The position numbers and the translations under genes are program-made. DNA of 64,000 nt from Symsagittifera roscoffensis. Taxonomy: Eukaryota > Xenacoelomorpha > Acoela > Convolutidae. The stretch covers positions 88,819,845 through 88,883,844 of the forward strand of contig NC_087062.1 of the NCBI RefSeq assembly GCF_963678635.1. Direction: 5' to 3'. Below, piece by piece: positions 1 to 9,779 of this stretch; within the stretch, counting starts at the first letter, position 1; each line of letters begins with the position of its first letter. The notes under the pieces were generated by a model. The model made no database searches and was not told the origin of the DNA. It saw nothing but the letters and a program-made list of their open reading frames with translations.

Positions 1-1534
1 TTTATAGGTGAAATTGTAGCATTTGTTTCACAATATCCTAAAAATCCTAAGGGTAATGTTACTTGATATGGTGTTTTATTATACACGTGTAATGAAATGA
101 TGTCGGAATTCGTATTTTTCGAATATTTTATGGAAGAGATCGTAATTTTGAAATATTTGTGGATAGGTTTAAATTCGAAGTCTGACATGAAAAGTTGTTG
201 TTTATTTTGACTTTTGTTATACTGGTTAACTTGTTTTATTGAAAAATTATATATATTTCCTGATAGTGGTTTCAGGTGTTTCCGTTGAATGGTGGTTGTT
301 TGTTTAATCTTTGGAAGAATGTTAGGGCTGTATTTTTTGTTTTTGTTTATTTATCTTTGATATGTATCTTACTATTTAAGATGTTGATTGTTGGTATATA
401 TTTCGATATAAACGGTATGCCAATGATGTTGTGTTTAATTGGTTTTAATTGTGTTTTCTTCTTTCTTAAGGAAGAAGAAATAATTGGATTTTTCCATAAA
501 TTACTAATGTTGATCCTTGTGCTGTTGCTAATTTACTAGAGGTTTCAAGAGGTGTTAATTTTGGATGCAATGTTTTGATTTCGTTCCATGTGGGAATAAT
601 AATTATATTTGATTCTGCTCCTGAGTCAATTAAAAAATCTATTTCAATATCTGGTGGTTGAAATTCTTTTTTTCTTGGGCTTTCTAAGAGAAATGAAATT
701 GTCCAAATTTTTTCTCTTGGTTGTTCTTTTTGTATATTTTGATAAAATTGTTTTGTGTTTGAGCATTGTGTTTCGTCTTTTTTATCGGGTTTAATTACCG
801 TGTTAATTCCGTTTACTTCTTGTGTAGTTTGTGTATTATCAATGGGTTCAATATAGTAATTGTGAAGGAGTTCCAATTGATTTTCATATATATGTGAAGT
901 AAAAGGTTGTTCATATATGATAGGTTCATAGTCGTTTTTGACTGTTATCATGTTTACTGAGATGGTATTATCTGTATCACTTTCTGTATCTGATGATTCA
1001 CAATGTATATGATTTAGTTGTAATTCGTTACTTCCTATGTCATCAATACTTGGGGGGTCTGAAGTTGTTTCTTCATTTGTCTGCATTTGATTAATGTGTC
1101 TTTGATGTTTTGGTGTGCTACTTCTCTATCGATGTTTAGAATCGGGATAGCGGTTATTATTCCTATTTGGTGACTGGGAATAATTTCTGTATCGATTATT
1201 GTAACTTGAGTTTCGATTTTGTGAAATATTTTGTGATCTGTTTTGATAATTATCATTTGAAATGTGATAATTTGATTTATAATATGAATTATTCCTTGAT
1301 CTATTGTTTGGGTAATTCTGATTTCGATTGTTTGAATAACTTCTATTTCTATTATGTGAATAGTTTCTATTTCTGTTGTATGATGAGTTTCGTGATTGAT
1401 TATTGGAATAGTGTTTATTCCGTAGGTTTGATTGGGAACTGGATCCAGAAACAAATTCTGTTGTATTGGAATTCGATCGTGAATAGTTATTTTGGTTATT
1501 TTGGCTATTCGATCGGTTATATCTATTTTGTGAG
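1..1534 (-). repeat. Second copy of retroelement NC-protease segment
   Basis: This stretch matches 4973-6506 almost base for base at an offset of 4,972. The only difference I noticed is T at 1232 against C at 6204. Identity stops abruptly at 1534/6506: to the right, the first copy runs into integrase and the second runs further into nucleocapsid. Both copies carry the same premature stops, so the duplication happened after those lesions. The left end of the repeat lies outside the window. Confidence 0.95.
466..1086 (-). pseudogene. Retrotransposon aspartic protease ORF, duplicate copy
   Basis: This 206-codon open frame ends in a retropepsin-like core with the motif FLIDSGAESN, where D-S-G-A is the catalytic signature of retrotransposon proteases. 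The N-terminal two thirds is Glu/Asp/Ser/Thr-rich and looks like a Gag-Pol linker. It is identical in protein sequence to the copy at 5438-6058. It belongs to the duplicated segment and lacks its own downstream polymerase inside the window, so I treat it as part of a broken element. Confidence 0.8.
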
Positions 1535-2612
1535 TGATTTGATATGGTCCTTTTTGAAGTGGTTGTAATTTCCTATAGATTCCTTTTTGCGTATTAAAGT
1601 TAGCTAGTAAAACAAATGTTCCAATTTTTAAATCTGTGGCTGGTGTAAAGCGTGAATTAATTTGATCGTTAATGGTTTGCCTTAGTAACAATTTCTTTGC
1701 TACTTTTTGGCAGATATCATTGTGTTTTTTATCTCTATTTAATATCCATTCGGTATGTGTGCCGGAGGCTAATTTAGGAATTTGCGGGTGATGAAAATGA
1801 TCTTCATCATGTGTGTGTAAATGTAGGTTATAACAAATTGAATCTTTATTTGGTTGGCAATAACCTTGTGCATTTTTATGGGCATTTGCTGTGAACATAA
1901 TTGGTTTACGTGGCTTTTGATTAAAAACAATTTCGTATGGTGACATTCCGAAAGTTGTCGTAATTTGTGAATTGTATGCTGAGGGAAATAATTTTACATC
2001 TGCTGACCATTCTGTGTATTTTGTATCATTTCCATTTATGATACATCTGAGATATTCTCGTAGTGATCGTTTCATATCTTCGATTAAACCGTTTGTCCAA
2101 GGTGCATGAGATGTACGTGGTTTATGTTTTATGTTATATAAGTGGCTCAGTGTGATAATTTCAATATTAATAAATTCTGTACCGTTGTCTGTAACTAAGA
2201 TTTTGAGTAATCCGAATTTAGCTATCCAATGTTCATAAAGCTTCGTGTAAGCATAATAAGCGTTACAATGTGGTACTGGGTTGAGTGCTACATAATGTGT
2301 GCATGCGTCAACAATGACCATAAAGTAGGAGTTTTCTTCAGAAGATGGTGAAATTGGTCCTTTTGTATCGCATGATATGCGATGATTAAAATATGAGCTT
2401 TGTCCTTTAAAATCTTGTTTTTGTGCTATTTTTTTTTGATTTGGATAAGGTTTGTTCAACTGACATATTATACAATCATTGCATAATACTTTTATCCAAA
2501 TTGGTGCATTTGGGAAATAAAAGTTTTGTGTAAAGTTCGAGTATGTTTTTTCTGATCCGGAGTGTCCTTTAGTATTTTGTGTATGTGAGACATTAAAAGC
2601 TATTAATATCAT
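1535..2612 (-). pseudogene. Ty3-like integrase, C-terminus replaced by rearrangement
   Basis: The open frame starts at 2612 and stays open to 1035, but only about its first 359 codons (down to 1535) are integrase. Visible are an N-terminal HHCC zinc site (His10, His17, Cys44, Cys47) and a catalytic triad Asp82, Asp142, Glu178. The 35-residue spacing between Asp142 and Glu178 is the DD35E spacing of retroviral-type integrases. Residues after about 359 are an accidental fusion into the out-of-frame nucleocapsid segment, rich in Ile/Thr and unlike any integrase tail. The fusion point is exactly the edge of the 4,972-bp repeat. The triad is intact, but the missing C-terminal region and broken pol argue against function. 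Confidence 0.85.
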
Positions 2613-3623
2613 ACTTAAAGGAAAACAGGGAACTTTAAAATCATTTAATTGATATTCTAAAAGATCTGTATTTTCATTAATTGTTGTGTTATTAAATTTT
2701 CGGAAATATTGGAGGAGTGTTTTATTTCCTAAAATTGTGGTATCTGATTTTACGGGCTTGGTTTTGTATTTGTGCCTTGATTTTAGTTGTCTAATTACTG
2801 GGTCGAGATTTTGATATTGTTTTAAAAATTCAAGTGTAATTTTATGTGTTGGGGGGAGAAAAATATTGTCAATTTCTAGTTTTGATAGGGGAATTGTGTC
2901 AAGTGGGTCATGGAGGTCAAAAACTTGATTTATGTGAATTTTGAATCGTTTGTTTGTGGTCCTGATAAATTTATTTTATCTGTTAAATTTTCTTTTTCAA
3001 TTAATGGAAAAAGGTCTTTTTTATGCGAGTGTTGTTTTATTTTCTTTAGTTGAGTATTAGTTTTTATCCATTGTGAGTATGGAATTGGTTTGAAAGTTGA
3101 TGTTCCTAGTAAATCAACTTCGTAGTGATTATTTTGGCAATCTAACTAAAGTGGGAAATTTTGTAGATTATTTATCTGTGATTGATCAATTTCAGTTCTT
3201 ACTGCATATTCGCATTCGAATCAGGGTGATGTTTCATCTTTTGCAAGAAAAATTTTAATATTTTGTGGTATTTCAACTGTAGTTTTTCGTGTGAGTAATT
3301 CAAGTGGTGTATTTCTACTTAATGTATCTGGTAATGCAAGGTTTTTTTCCTGCTGTCCAAACTATATGTAAGTTTGGGAATTTCATTAGAATTAGTTGAA
3401 AGCTATAAACTCTATGATTTGGATTTTATTTTTGTGTAAAGAGAAATATAATTGGTTTATGATCTGTGAATAAAACTGTTGGGTGTTTTGATCTAAGTAT
3501 CAGAAATTCATATTCTGTAAGTGTATAAATTATAGCTGTACATTATCTCATTAGAGTTGAGAGTCGTAGCTCTGCTTGAGTGAATAATCGTGAATTTGCT
3601 GATATAAGATTCATTTTATTGGT
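2613..3623 (-). pseudogene. Degenerate RNase H C-terminus and pol linker
   Basis: No long ORF survives here. Conceptual minus-strand translation in pieces shows the end of RNase H (a stretch resembling LFTDHKPIIFLFTQ around 3440-3480) and a hydrophilic linker leading to integrase, interrupted by several stops and frame changes. This is the expected position between RT/RNase H and integrase in a Ty3-type pol. It is a decayed continuation of the ORF ending at 3624, not an independent gene. Confidence 0.6.
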
Positions 3624-4534
3624 TCAACTATGTGATTGTAGCAATGCTGCGCCGATGCCAAAATTTGAAGCATCGCCCATTGCATAGAATGGTTGATTTG
3701 GATCTGGAATTGTATTTGAAATTTGTTCAGTTAAGAGTTTTTTAATTTCTTCAAAACGTGTTTGATGTTCAGTGGTCCATGCAAAATTATTTTGTTGTCT
3801 GAGGATGTTATAAAAAGGTCTTAAGTATAATTGCATTTTGTAAACATATTTACTTAAGAAATTTAACATTCCAAGGAATTCTTGGATTTTCTTTTTATTT
3901 GTAGGTGGCTGACGTTTTTGAATGGCATCAATGCGTGATTTTATTGGAGTGATAGTGTTTCGTTCAATATTATGTCCTAAAAATTTAACGCGTGTTAGAA
4001 AGAAGTGTGATTTATCGGGGGCTGCTTTCAGATTTTCGTTCTGAAGTATTTTATGATATTGTTCTAAGACTGTAAACATTTCGTCTTTGGTTTGTGATTG
4101 CATAAAAACATCGTCTAAATAGGTGATTTCATTTTTCTTGAGTATTAGTGGTCTAAAAAATTTACTCATGAAAGCTGAAAAAGCTGCTGGTCCTATGGAT
4201 ATTCCATAGAATAAGCGATTAAATTCATATTGTTGATTTCCAATAACAAATTGTGTTAAACGTCGTGATTGTTCATCAAGTGGATTTGGTTATATGCACT
4301 ATTCATATCTGCCGTTGTGAAGTATTTACCATTTATCTTTGTCAAGATAACTTGTATGTTCAATATGCCAATTGCATTTTGATTCGTCAATTAGTGAATT
4401 GAGGTATCTAGCGTCTAAAACTATTTATAGTGATTCACCTTTTGCTAGAATGATAACAGGGTTAATGAAGGTGTTTCCTTTTCGTTGTTCTTTTTTATTT
4501 ATTGGTGAGATAATTTCGTATTGTTCTAAAATGT
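3624..4534 (-). pseudogene. Ty3-like reverse transcriptase and RNase H start, broken
   Basis: The surviving frame at 4169-3624 contains the RT active-site box ITYLDDVF (Y-x-D-D), the following thumb/connection motif (FLGHNI), and the first catalytic Asp of RNase H in AMGDASNFGIGAALL. Upstream (4534-4170) fingers/palm motifs such as PVIILAKGES are readable, but an in-frame TAA follows almost at once (about 4422-4424) and the frame shifts again near 4290. Together with the 25-bp duplication at 4526-4575 this makes a non-functional RT. The catalytic Y-L-D-D itself is retained. Confidence 0.8.
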
Positions 4535-4575
4535 CAAGTATTCTGTTTACCTAAAATGTCAAGTATTCTGTTTAC
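4526..4575. repeat. 25-bp perfect tandem duplication inside RT
   Basis: Two perfect 25-bp units lie side by side at 4526-4550 and 4551-4575. Because 25 is not a multiple of three, the duplication shifts the reverse-transcriptase frame and ends the upstream ORF at 4534. Removing one unit on paper would bring the flanking RT frames into register, which is why I read it as a lesion and not part of the element. Confidence 0.9.
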
Positions 4576-5160
4576 CTTGTCATGTAAGTGAATTGGTACT
4601 TTACTTGCTCTTTGTTTTTTGAAAACTGCGTCAGGATTCAACGGGAGGTGTAGTGATGAACTAATTTTTCCAACGTCAAATTTTGATGTTGAGTAGACTG
4701 TTGAATATTTTAACAGTTGTTTTGCTAATTTATCAAATTCAATTTGTGTAATTTGTGAATGTTCAAAATTAAACATTGTTGAAAATTTTGGTTGTTTTTC
4801 CGTGTAATGTGTTATATTGAATGTTGGTTTAAAATATGGTGTTTTTGTGAAGTAATCTGTGTTTCTTTTTTCATTACTTATGATATTATTTATGGATAAT
4901 TCTTCGTCAAAAATTGTTGATTGGCAAATATCTAATAATTGGACTATATTATTAACGCGGTAGGCTACTTCATTTATAGGTGAAATTGTAGCATTTGTTT
5001 CACAATATCCTAAAAATCCTAAGGGTAATGTTACTTGATATGGTGTTTTATTATACACGTGTAATGAAATGATGTCGGAATTCGTATTTTTCGAATATTT
5101 TATGGAAGAGATCGTAATTTTGAAATATTTGTGGATAGGTTTAAATTCGAAGTCTGACAT
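4534..5160 (-). pseudogene. Pol segment between protease and reverse transcriptase
   Basis: This 208-codon frame encodes the Pol region after protease and the first RT residues, ending with the RT-typical HLPLNPDAVFKKQRASKVP stretch. In Ty3-type elements a comparable segment links protease to the RT fingers. The last few codons come from the 25-bp duplication and are not genuine RT. No catalytic residue lies in this piece. Confidence 0.65.
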
Positions 5161-6506
5161 GAAAAGTTGTTGTTTATTTTGACTTTTGTTATACTGGTTA
5201 ACTTGTTTTATTGAAAAATTATATATATTTCCTGATAGTGGTTTCAGGTGTTTCCGTTGAATGGTGGTTGTTTGTTTAATCTTTGGAAGAATGTTAGGGC
5301 TGTATTTTTTGTTTTTGTTTATTTATCTTTGATATGTATCTTACTATTTAAGATGTTGATTGTTGGTATATATTTCGATATAAACGGTATGCCAATGATG
5401 TTGTGTTTAATTGGTTTTAATTGTGTTTTCTTCTTTCTTAAGGAAGAAGAAATAATTGGATTTTTCCATAAATTACTAATGTTGATCCTTGTGCTGTTGC
5501 TAATTTACTAGAGGTTTCAAGAGGTGTTAATTTTGGATGCAATGTTTTGATTTCGTTCCATGTGGGAATAATAATTATATTTGATTCTGCTCCTGAGTCA
5601 ATTAAAAAATCTATTTCAATATCTGGTGGTTGAAATTCTTTTTTTCTTGGGCTTTCTAAGAGAAATGAAATTGTCCAAATTTTTTCTCTTGGTTGTTCTT
5701 TTTGTATATTTTGATAAAATTGTTTTGTGTTTGAGCATTGTGTTTCGTCTTTTTTATCGGGTTTAATTACCGTGTTAATTCCGTTTACTTCTTGTGTAGT
5801 TTGTGTATTATCAATGGGTTCAATATAGTAATTGTGAAGGAGTTCCAATTGATTTTCATATATATGTGAAGTAAAAGGTTGTTCATATATGATAGGTTCA
5901 TAGTCGTTTTTGACTGTTATCATGTTTACTGAGATGGTATTATCTGTATCACTTTCTGTATCTGATGATTCACAATGTATATGATTTAGTTGTAATTCGT
6001 TACTTCCTATGTCATCAATACTTGGGGGGTCTGAAGTTGTTTCTTCATTTGTCTGCATTTGATTAATGTGTCTTTGATGTTTTGGTGTGCTACTTCTCTA
6101 TCGATGTTTAGAATCGGGATAGCGGTTATTATTCCTATTTGGTGACTGGGAATAATTTCTGTATCGATTATTGTAACTTGAGTTTCGATTTTGTGAAATA
6201 TTTCGTGATCTGTTTTGATAATTATCATTTGAAATGTGATAATTTGATTTATAATATGAATTATTCCTTGATCTATTGTTTGGGTAATTCTGATTTCGAT
6301 TGTTTGAATAACTTCTATTTCTATTATGTGAATAGTTTCTATTTCTGTTGTATGATGAGTTTCGTGATTGATTATTGGAATAGTGTTTATTCCGTAGGTT
6401 TGATTGGGAACTGGATCCAGAAACAAATTCTGTTGTATTGGAATTCGATCGTGAATAGTTATTTTGGTTATTTTGGCTATTCGATCGGTTATATCTATTT
6501 TGTGAG
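4973..6506 (-). repeat. Original copy of the duplicated NC-protease segment
   Basis: This is the copy in its normal context, between nucleocapsid on the right and RT on the left. It matches 1-1534. The right breakpoint is at 6506, within a short TGTGAG-like stretch also present at the integrase side of the other junction, which suggests microhomology-assisted joining. The spacing of 4,972 bp equals one NC-PR-RT-RH-INT unit. Confidence 0.95.
5438..6058 (-). pseudogene. Retrotransposon aspartic protease
   Basis: The 206-codon frame carries the retropepsin motif D-S-G-A near residue 150, preceded by an acidic, Ser/Thr-rich linker. In the same reading frame upstream lies the nucleocapsid ORF (6661-6098), separated by one TAG codon. 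Either this is a nonsense mutation in a fused Gag-Pro frame or a leaky stop separating Gag from Pol. The identical duplicate at 466-1086 has the same stop. The frame after residue 206 is broken before it reaches RT. Confidence 0.8.
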
Positions 6507-6661
6507 AAATTTTGTGTATTTCCTCGTTCGGGTGATCTACTTCTATAATTTGATTTATATGGTGATTGATTCCTTGTGTAATTTGAGTTGCTTGGAAGTG
6601 GTTTTCCTGAATTGCTATTACTATATATAATTTTGTTTGGTAGATTTTGATCTTTTTTCAT
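6098..6661 (-). pseudogene. Gag nucleocapsid tail, Asn/Arg/Ser/Tyr-rich
   Basis: This 187-codon frame is made almost entirely of Asn, Arg, Ser and Tyr in degenerate RNxS/YSxNRN-type repeats. It is a low-complexity, highly basic nucleic-acid-binding tail of the kind found at the end of retrotransposon Gag. It lies just downstream of the zinc-knuckle segment and upstream of protease. The plus-strand frames in the same interval are shadows of this repetitive composition. Confidence 0.7.
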
Positions 6662-6855
6662 GTTTTGATAGAATATTTTATTTGGTTCTTTGTGCTTTTG
6701 AGGTTTATTCTGATTGTCTTGCTGTTTTTGTCTACATTCGGAAATACTGTGTCTGTATTGTCGGCATAATTACACCATTTTTTGAAAGGTGGTTTGCCCG
6801 TAAAATTTGGATGTTTTTCGTAGTTATTTAGTATTTCAGTGATTTTTTCAATCAA
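6658..6855 (-). pseudogene. Gag zinc-knuckle segment with frameshift
   Basis: A short frame contains KKWCNY. After a one-base frame change near 6766, the alternative frame gives a C-x4-H-x4-C half, so the two parts together form a CCHC-type knuckle (C-x2-C-x4-H-x4-C). Retroviral and Ty3-type Gag proteins use such knuckles to bind their RNA. The frameshift sits inside the knuckle, so this Gag could not be made as one chain. Confidence 0.6.
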
Positions 6856-7172
6856 GTCTGTGTCTGATTCTTGTACTTTATTTTATGTTTAGTATTTGTT
6901 TCAATTTTTTTCGATTAACATATTGTAGTTTTAGATTTTATGTTCCTTCGAGTTTTTCATTGTGATTTCTGCTTGTTCTAGTTTATCTACTAATTTTCGA
7001 AAATCTAAATCTGGTTCTCGAATTGAAGACGGCTGAGATGCTCTCTTTTTTATAGCTATTTTCCTTAATTGAGGTGTTAAGGTCATCATTAAAATTTCTG
7101 TCATTTTTGTGATTTTTTAGTCATGTGTATCAAGTGAATTTGCTTTTCGAAGTAGTGTTTCGATTCGTACTG
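6856..7172 (-). other. Degenerate Gag interval between capsid and knuckle
   Basis: No ORF of useful length is open here on either strand. By position it should be the capsid C-terminal region of Gag on the minus strand. Stops occur in all three minus frames, so I read it as decayed gag sequence. Confidence 0.5.
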
Positions 7173-7826
7173 CTAATTGTTTAATTGTTTCATTTGGTAA
7201 TCTGCGTATTTCATTGCATAAAACTCTTTGGTGTTGTTGTTTCTTTCAGAATCAAACATTTTTGAAAATTCTTGCGTGAATCTTTTCCAGTCTGATTTTA
7301 TTTCTATGGGTAATACTGAAAACCATTTTTGAGCTGCGCCATCTAGGGTGGTTTGTATTAACGCTGTGCGTCTATGTATCCAATTTTGATGTAGTGGCGT
7401 TTTAATTGGTTCAGTTCCTACGTTTAAAATTAAATTTGCTGTTACTGCATTTATATAATCTTCTACAGAATATTCAGGGTCTGTTCCTGTGAATACCATC
7501 AGTGGTTTTTTGGTTGTTATTGATGATTCACCCATGAGGTATGGATTCATTGTCATCTGTAGTGATTCTGCGGTATTTGGCATTTGTGAAAAATTTGAAT
7601 GTTGATTTTTTGTTATTTCGTGTTGCTGAAGGTAATATGGAAGCGGTATTTCATTTTGCATTTGAGTTGGTTGATAAGAATGCATTAACATTGGGTTTTG
7701 TGGTTGTATTGGTTGAAAAGATGGTGTGTTAAATGGGTTTTGTATATGCATTTGTTGTGGATTTTGTATATCTGTTGGATTTTGTGGGTAAATTTTCATA
7801 TTTTGGGATGGTTGAGACTGTCGCAA
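7173..7826 (-). pseudogene. Gag capsid-like ORF
   Basis: The 217-codon frame has a Pro/Gln/Asn/Met-rich N-terminal half (about residues 1-95) and then a compact region with GTDPEYSVEDYINAV, TTLDGAAQKWFSVLP and DWKRFTQEFSKMF, the pattern of a Ty3-type Gag capsid (retrotransposon gag domain). The frame continues upstream without an obvious ATG, so its start is not a true start. It follows the Gag N-terminal ORF after a C-run near 8079-8090. Confidence 0.75.
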
Positions 7827-8129
7827 TCTCTGTGTGCGATATTCTTTGGCATATGGTCCAAACGTATCTGGTTGGTAGTGATCATCATCATCAGATGATA
7901 AGTAGTTTGTGTTATAAGGTGTATGTTGTTTATTTTTATTTTTTTGAAAAAATGGGTAATTTTCACTATAATCCTGTGTAGGTTGTGGATTATCTGGAAA
8001 GTTTACTGAATTGGTTGATGTTTTTGGGAGATTCCAATAGTGTGAACATCCGTGATTTAATTTTTGTGTATTTTTTCGGGGGGGGGGGGGTTGATTTGTT
8101 TTTTGTTGGTGAGCATAATTATAATTGTG
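7827..8129 (-). other. Gag linker with 12-13 base C homopolymer
   Basis: The minus strand encodes Pro/Asn-rich and Asp-rich linker residues in shifting frames. A run of about 12-13 G on the plus strand at 8079-8091 (C on the coding strand) codes for a Pro stretch and is a likely slippage or sequencing-error site between the two Gag ORFs. Confidence 0.5.
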
Positions 8130-9326
8130 TTATGCAAAAGTGTTTCTTGTGAACGGTTTTCGTGTTTTTGACGGTATTGTCATTGGTCTATACGTTTGAT
8201 AGTCCATATGTGAATATTTTGGAGCAACCGAAGGTTTAACGGTTGATTGTAAGGTTACCTGTGTTAGTGATGTATTTGTATTTCTTGGTGTTGTCAGATT
8301 AGGGTGTATTGGTGAAATACTTTGTTGTGTAGTTGTTGCTGTTGTTTGGACGATTTCTTCAGTTATGAAGTGTGATGGTGTTTGAATATCTTGTTGTGTA
8401 AGATTTCTTGTTCCGCTGAGATTTTCATTATGTATGACTGTTGAATTTAAGCTGTTATTTCGTGTATCAGGTAAAAATGTATTATAAGTTAATGATGTTG
8501 CGTCAATGGTTAATGGTATTACTTTTACATAATCTCTGTGGACAGATATTGTACTTATTGCTTGACTCGAGATATCTTGTGGAATATTCAGAAATGTTGG
8601 ATGAGACCAGTCAGGGTCCCAAACGTAATCTGATTGTTCTGAAAGGACAGTGTCATCATTGGTATTTTGGGGTCTGAAATGTTTTCTTGCTTGTGAAATT
8701 AAATTTAAATTGTGGGTGAAATAATCTATTATAAACCATGCTAAAATCTTTTGTAAATCATGTTTAGTGTTTTGTAAAACATCTTCTTTTGTAAAATTTT
8801 TGCAAATTATGTGTAGAAATGTTGAAAATACTGTAATTTCATTTCGTACTTTTGTATGTTTGGATGTTTCTGTCGGTGATGTGCTTTGAACTTCAGTTTT
8901 TTCCAATATAGATATGTAACTAAATATTATTGCAAAAACTTCGTTAGTGAATATGGAGTTTGCTCTTTGTGAATTATGATATTGTATGCTTTTGATATAT
9001 TGTATAAATACTTTTGAAAATTCTAATTCAATATCGTCTGTTTGAATTACATATTTACGATGGGCTGTATTTGGTGTGCTAAATTCTATGGTGTAGATTC
9101 CGTATTGCTGTGTTAGATTACATATGTCTTTCAAATAATGTTCAATAATCTGTCTTTTGATTTTTACATCTGGGAATTCTGCTTTGCATGGACTGATTCC
9201 TGGTTCAAACAAATTTACGAGTAAGTTCTTACAAAATCGTGTTTGTCCTCTATCATCGAGTGAATCTATAAGAAACGGAAAACCTGCTTCTTCATCTGGA
9301 CTTTCGTCACTTTGAGTGTGGCGCAT
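8130..9326 (-). pseudogene. Long N-terminal Gag ORF
   Basis: This 398-codon frame is the longest clean ORF of the gag side. It has an N-terminal folded-looking part (about residues 1-240) with mixed composition and a Thr/Ser/Pro/Gln-rich tail. I recognise no domain. Downstream of its TAA the same frame goes on into the Pro-rich linker and the capsid segment, so it may be the N-terminal half of a Gag polyprotein split by a stop, or a separate upstream ORF of this element group. It is retroelement-derived by position. Confidence 0.6.
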
Positions 9327-9483
9327 TTTTTCGTTTGATGACTGTTAATATATAACTATCAAGGTGTCTAATTGGTTGATTCCATTTATACAGGTGTACT
9401 GGTTTGTGTTTATATTGCTTTTTTATTCTTCTTTTTCCTCTTTTTGATGAATTTGAAGTTGTTTCTGAGTCGGAAAAAAATAA

Positions 9484-9768
9484 TTAATCATGAATGGGAC
9501 AATTTTTATCTATTGATTCTTTTAATTTGTATAGTTCGTCCAAATTGTTGGCTTCTGATTCAGAAAATGCGTTTCTATTTTTTGAAAATCTTTTTCGTGT
9601 GATTTTTCTTTGTTTGTTTATAAATTTTCTTTTTATTGTTTGTCGTTTTATTCGAATGTATCCAATTGTTTGTGTATGTGGAGTGATTACGAGATTGTAT
9701 TTTTTGTTATCTATTTCACAATTGTGTAAAATGATTGTTTGTTTATTTCCTAAATTTTTGAATGACAT
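9484..9768 (-). CDS. Small basic ORF upstream of gag
   Basis: This 94-codon frame on the element's coding strand has a very basic middle (about residues 38-66, rich in Lys, Arg and Ile) followed by an acidic SESEANNLDEL stretch. The order suggests a short nucleic-acid-binding leader protein, but I do not recognise it. It could also be chance, as plus-strand frames overlap it. It lies between the LTR-like region and the Gag ORF. Confidence 0.35.
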   Translation of the reverse strand: MSFKNLGNKQTIILHNCEIDNKKYNLVITPHTQTIGYIRIKRQTIKRKFINKQRKITRKRFSKNRNAFSESEANNLDELYKLKESIDKNCPIHD

Positions 9769-9779
9769 AAGGTTTAGGA

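Noticed and set aside
1035-1534. C-terminal 166 residues of the 525-codon integrase frame
   Set aside because: They are the nucleocapsid segment read out of frame after the repeat junction, not integrase and not a separate domain.
1167-1568. Plus-strand ORFs here and at 6139-6630, Tyr/Phe/Cys-rich
   Set aside because: They are complements of the Asn/Arg/Ser-repeat nucleocapsid coding sequence on the minus strand.
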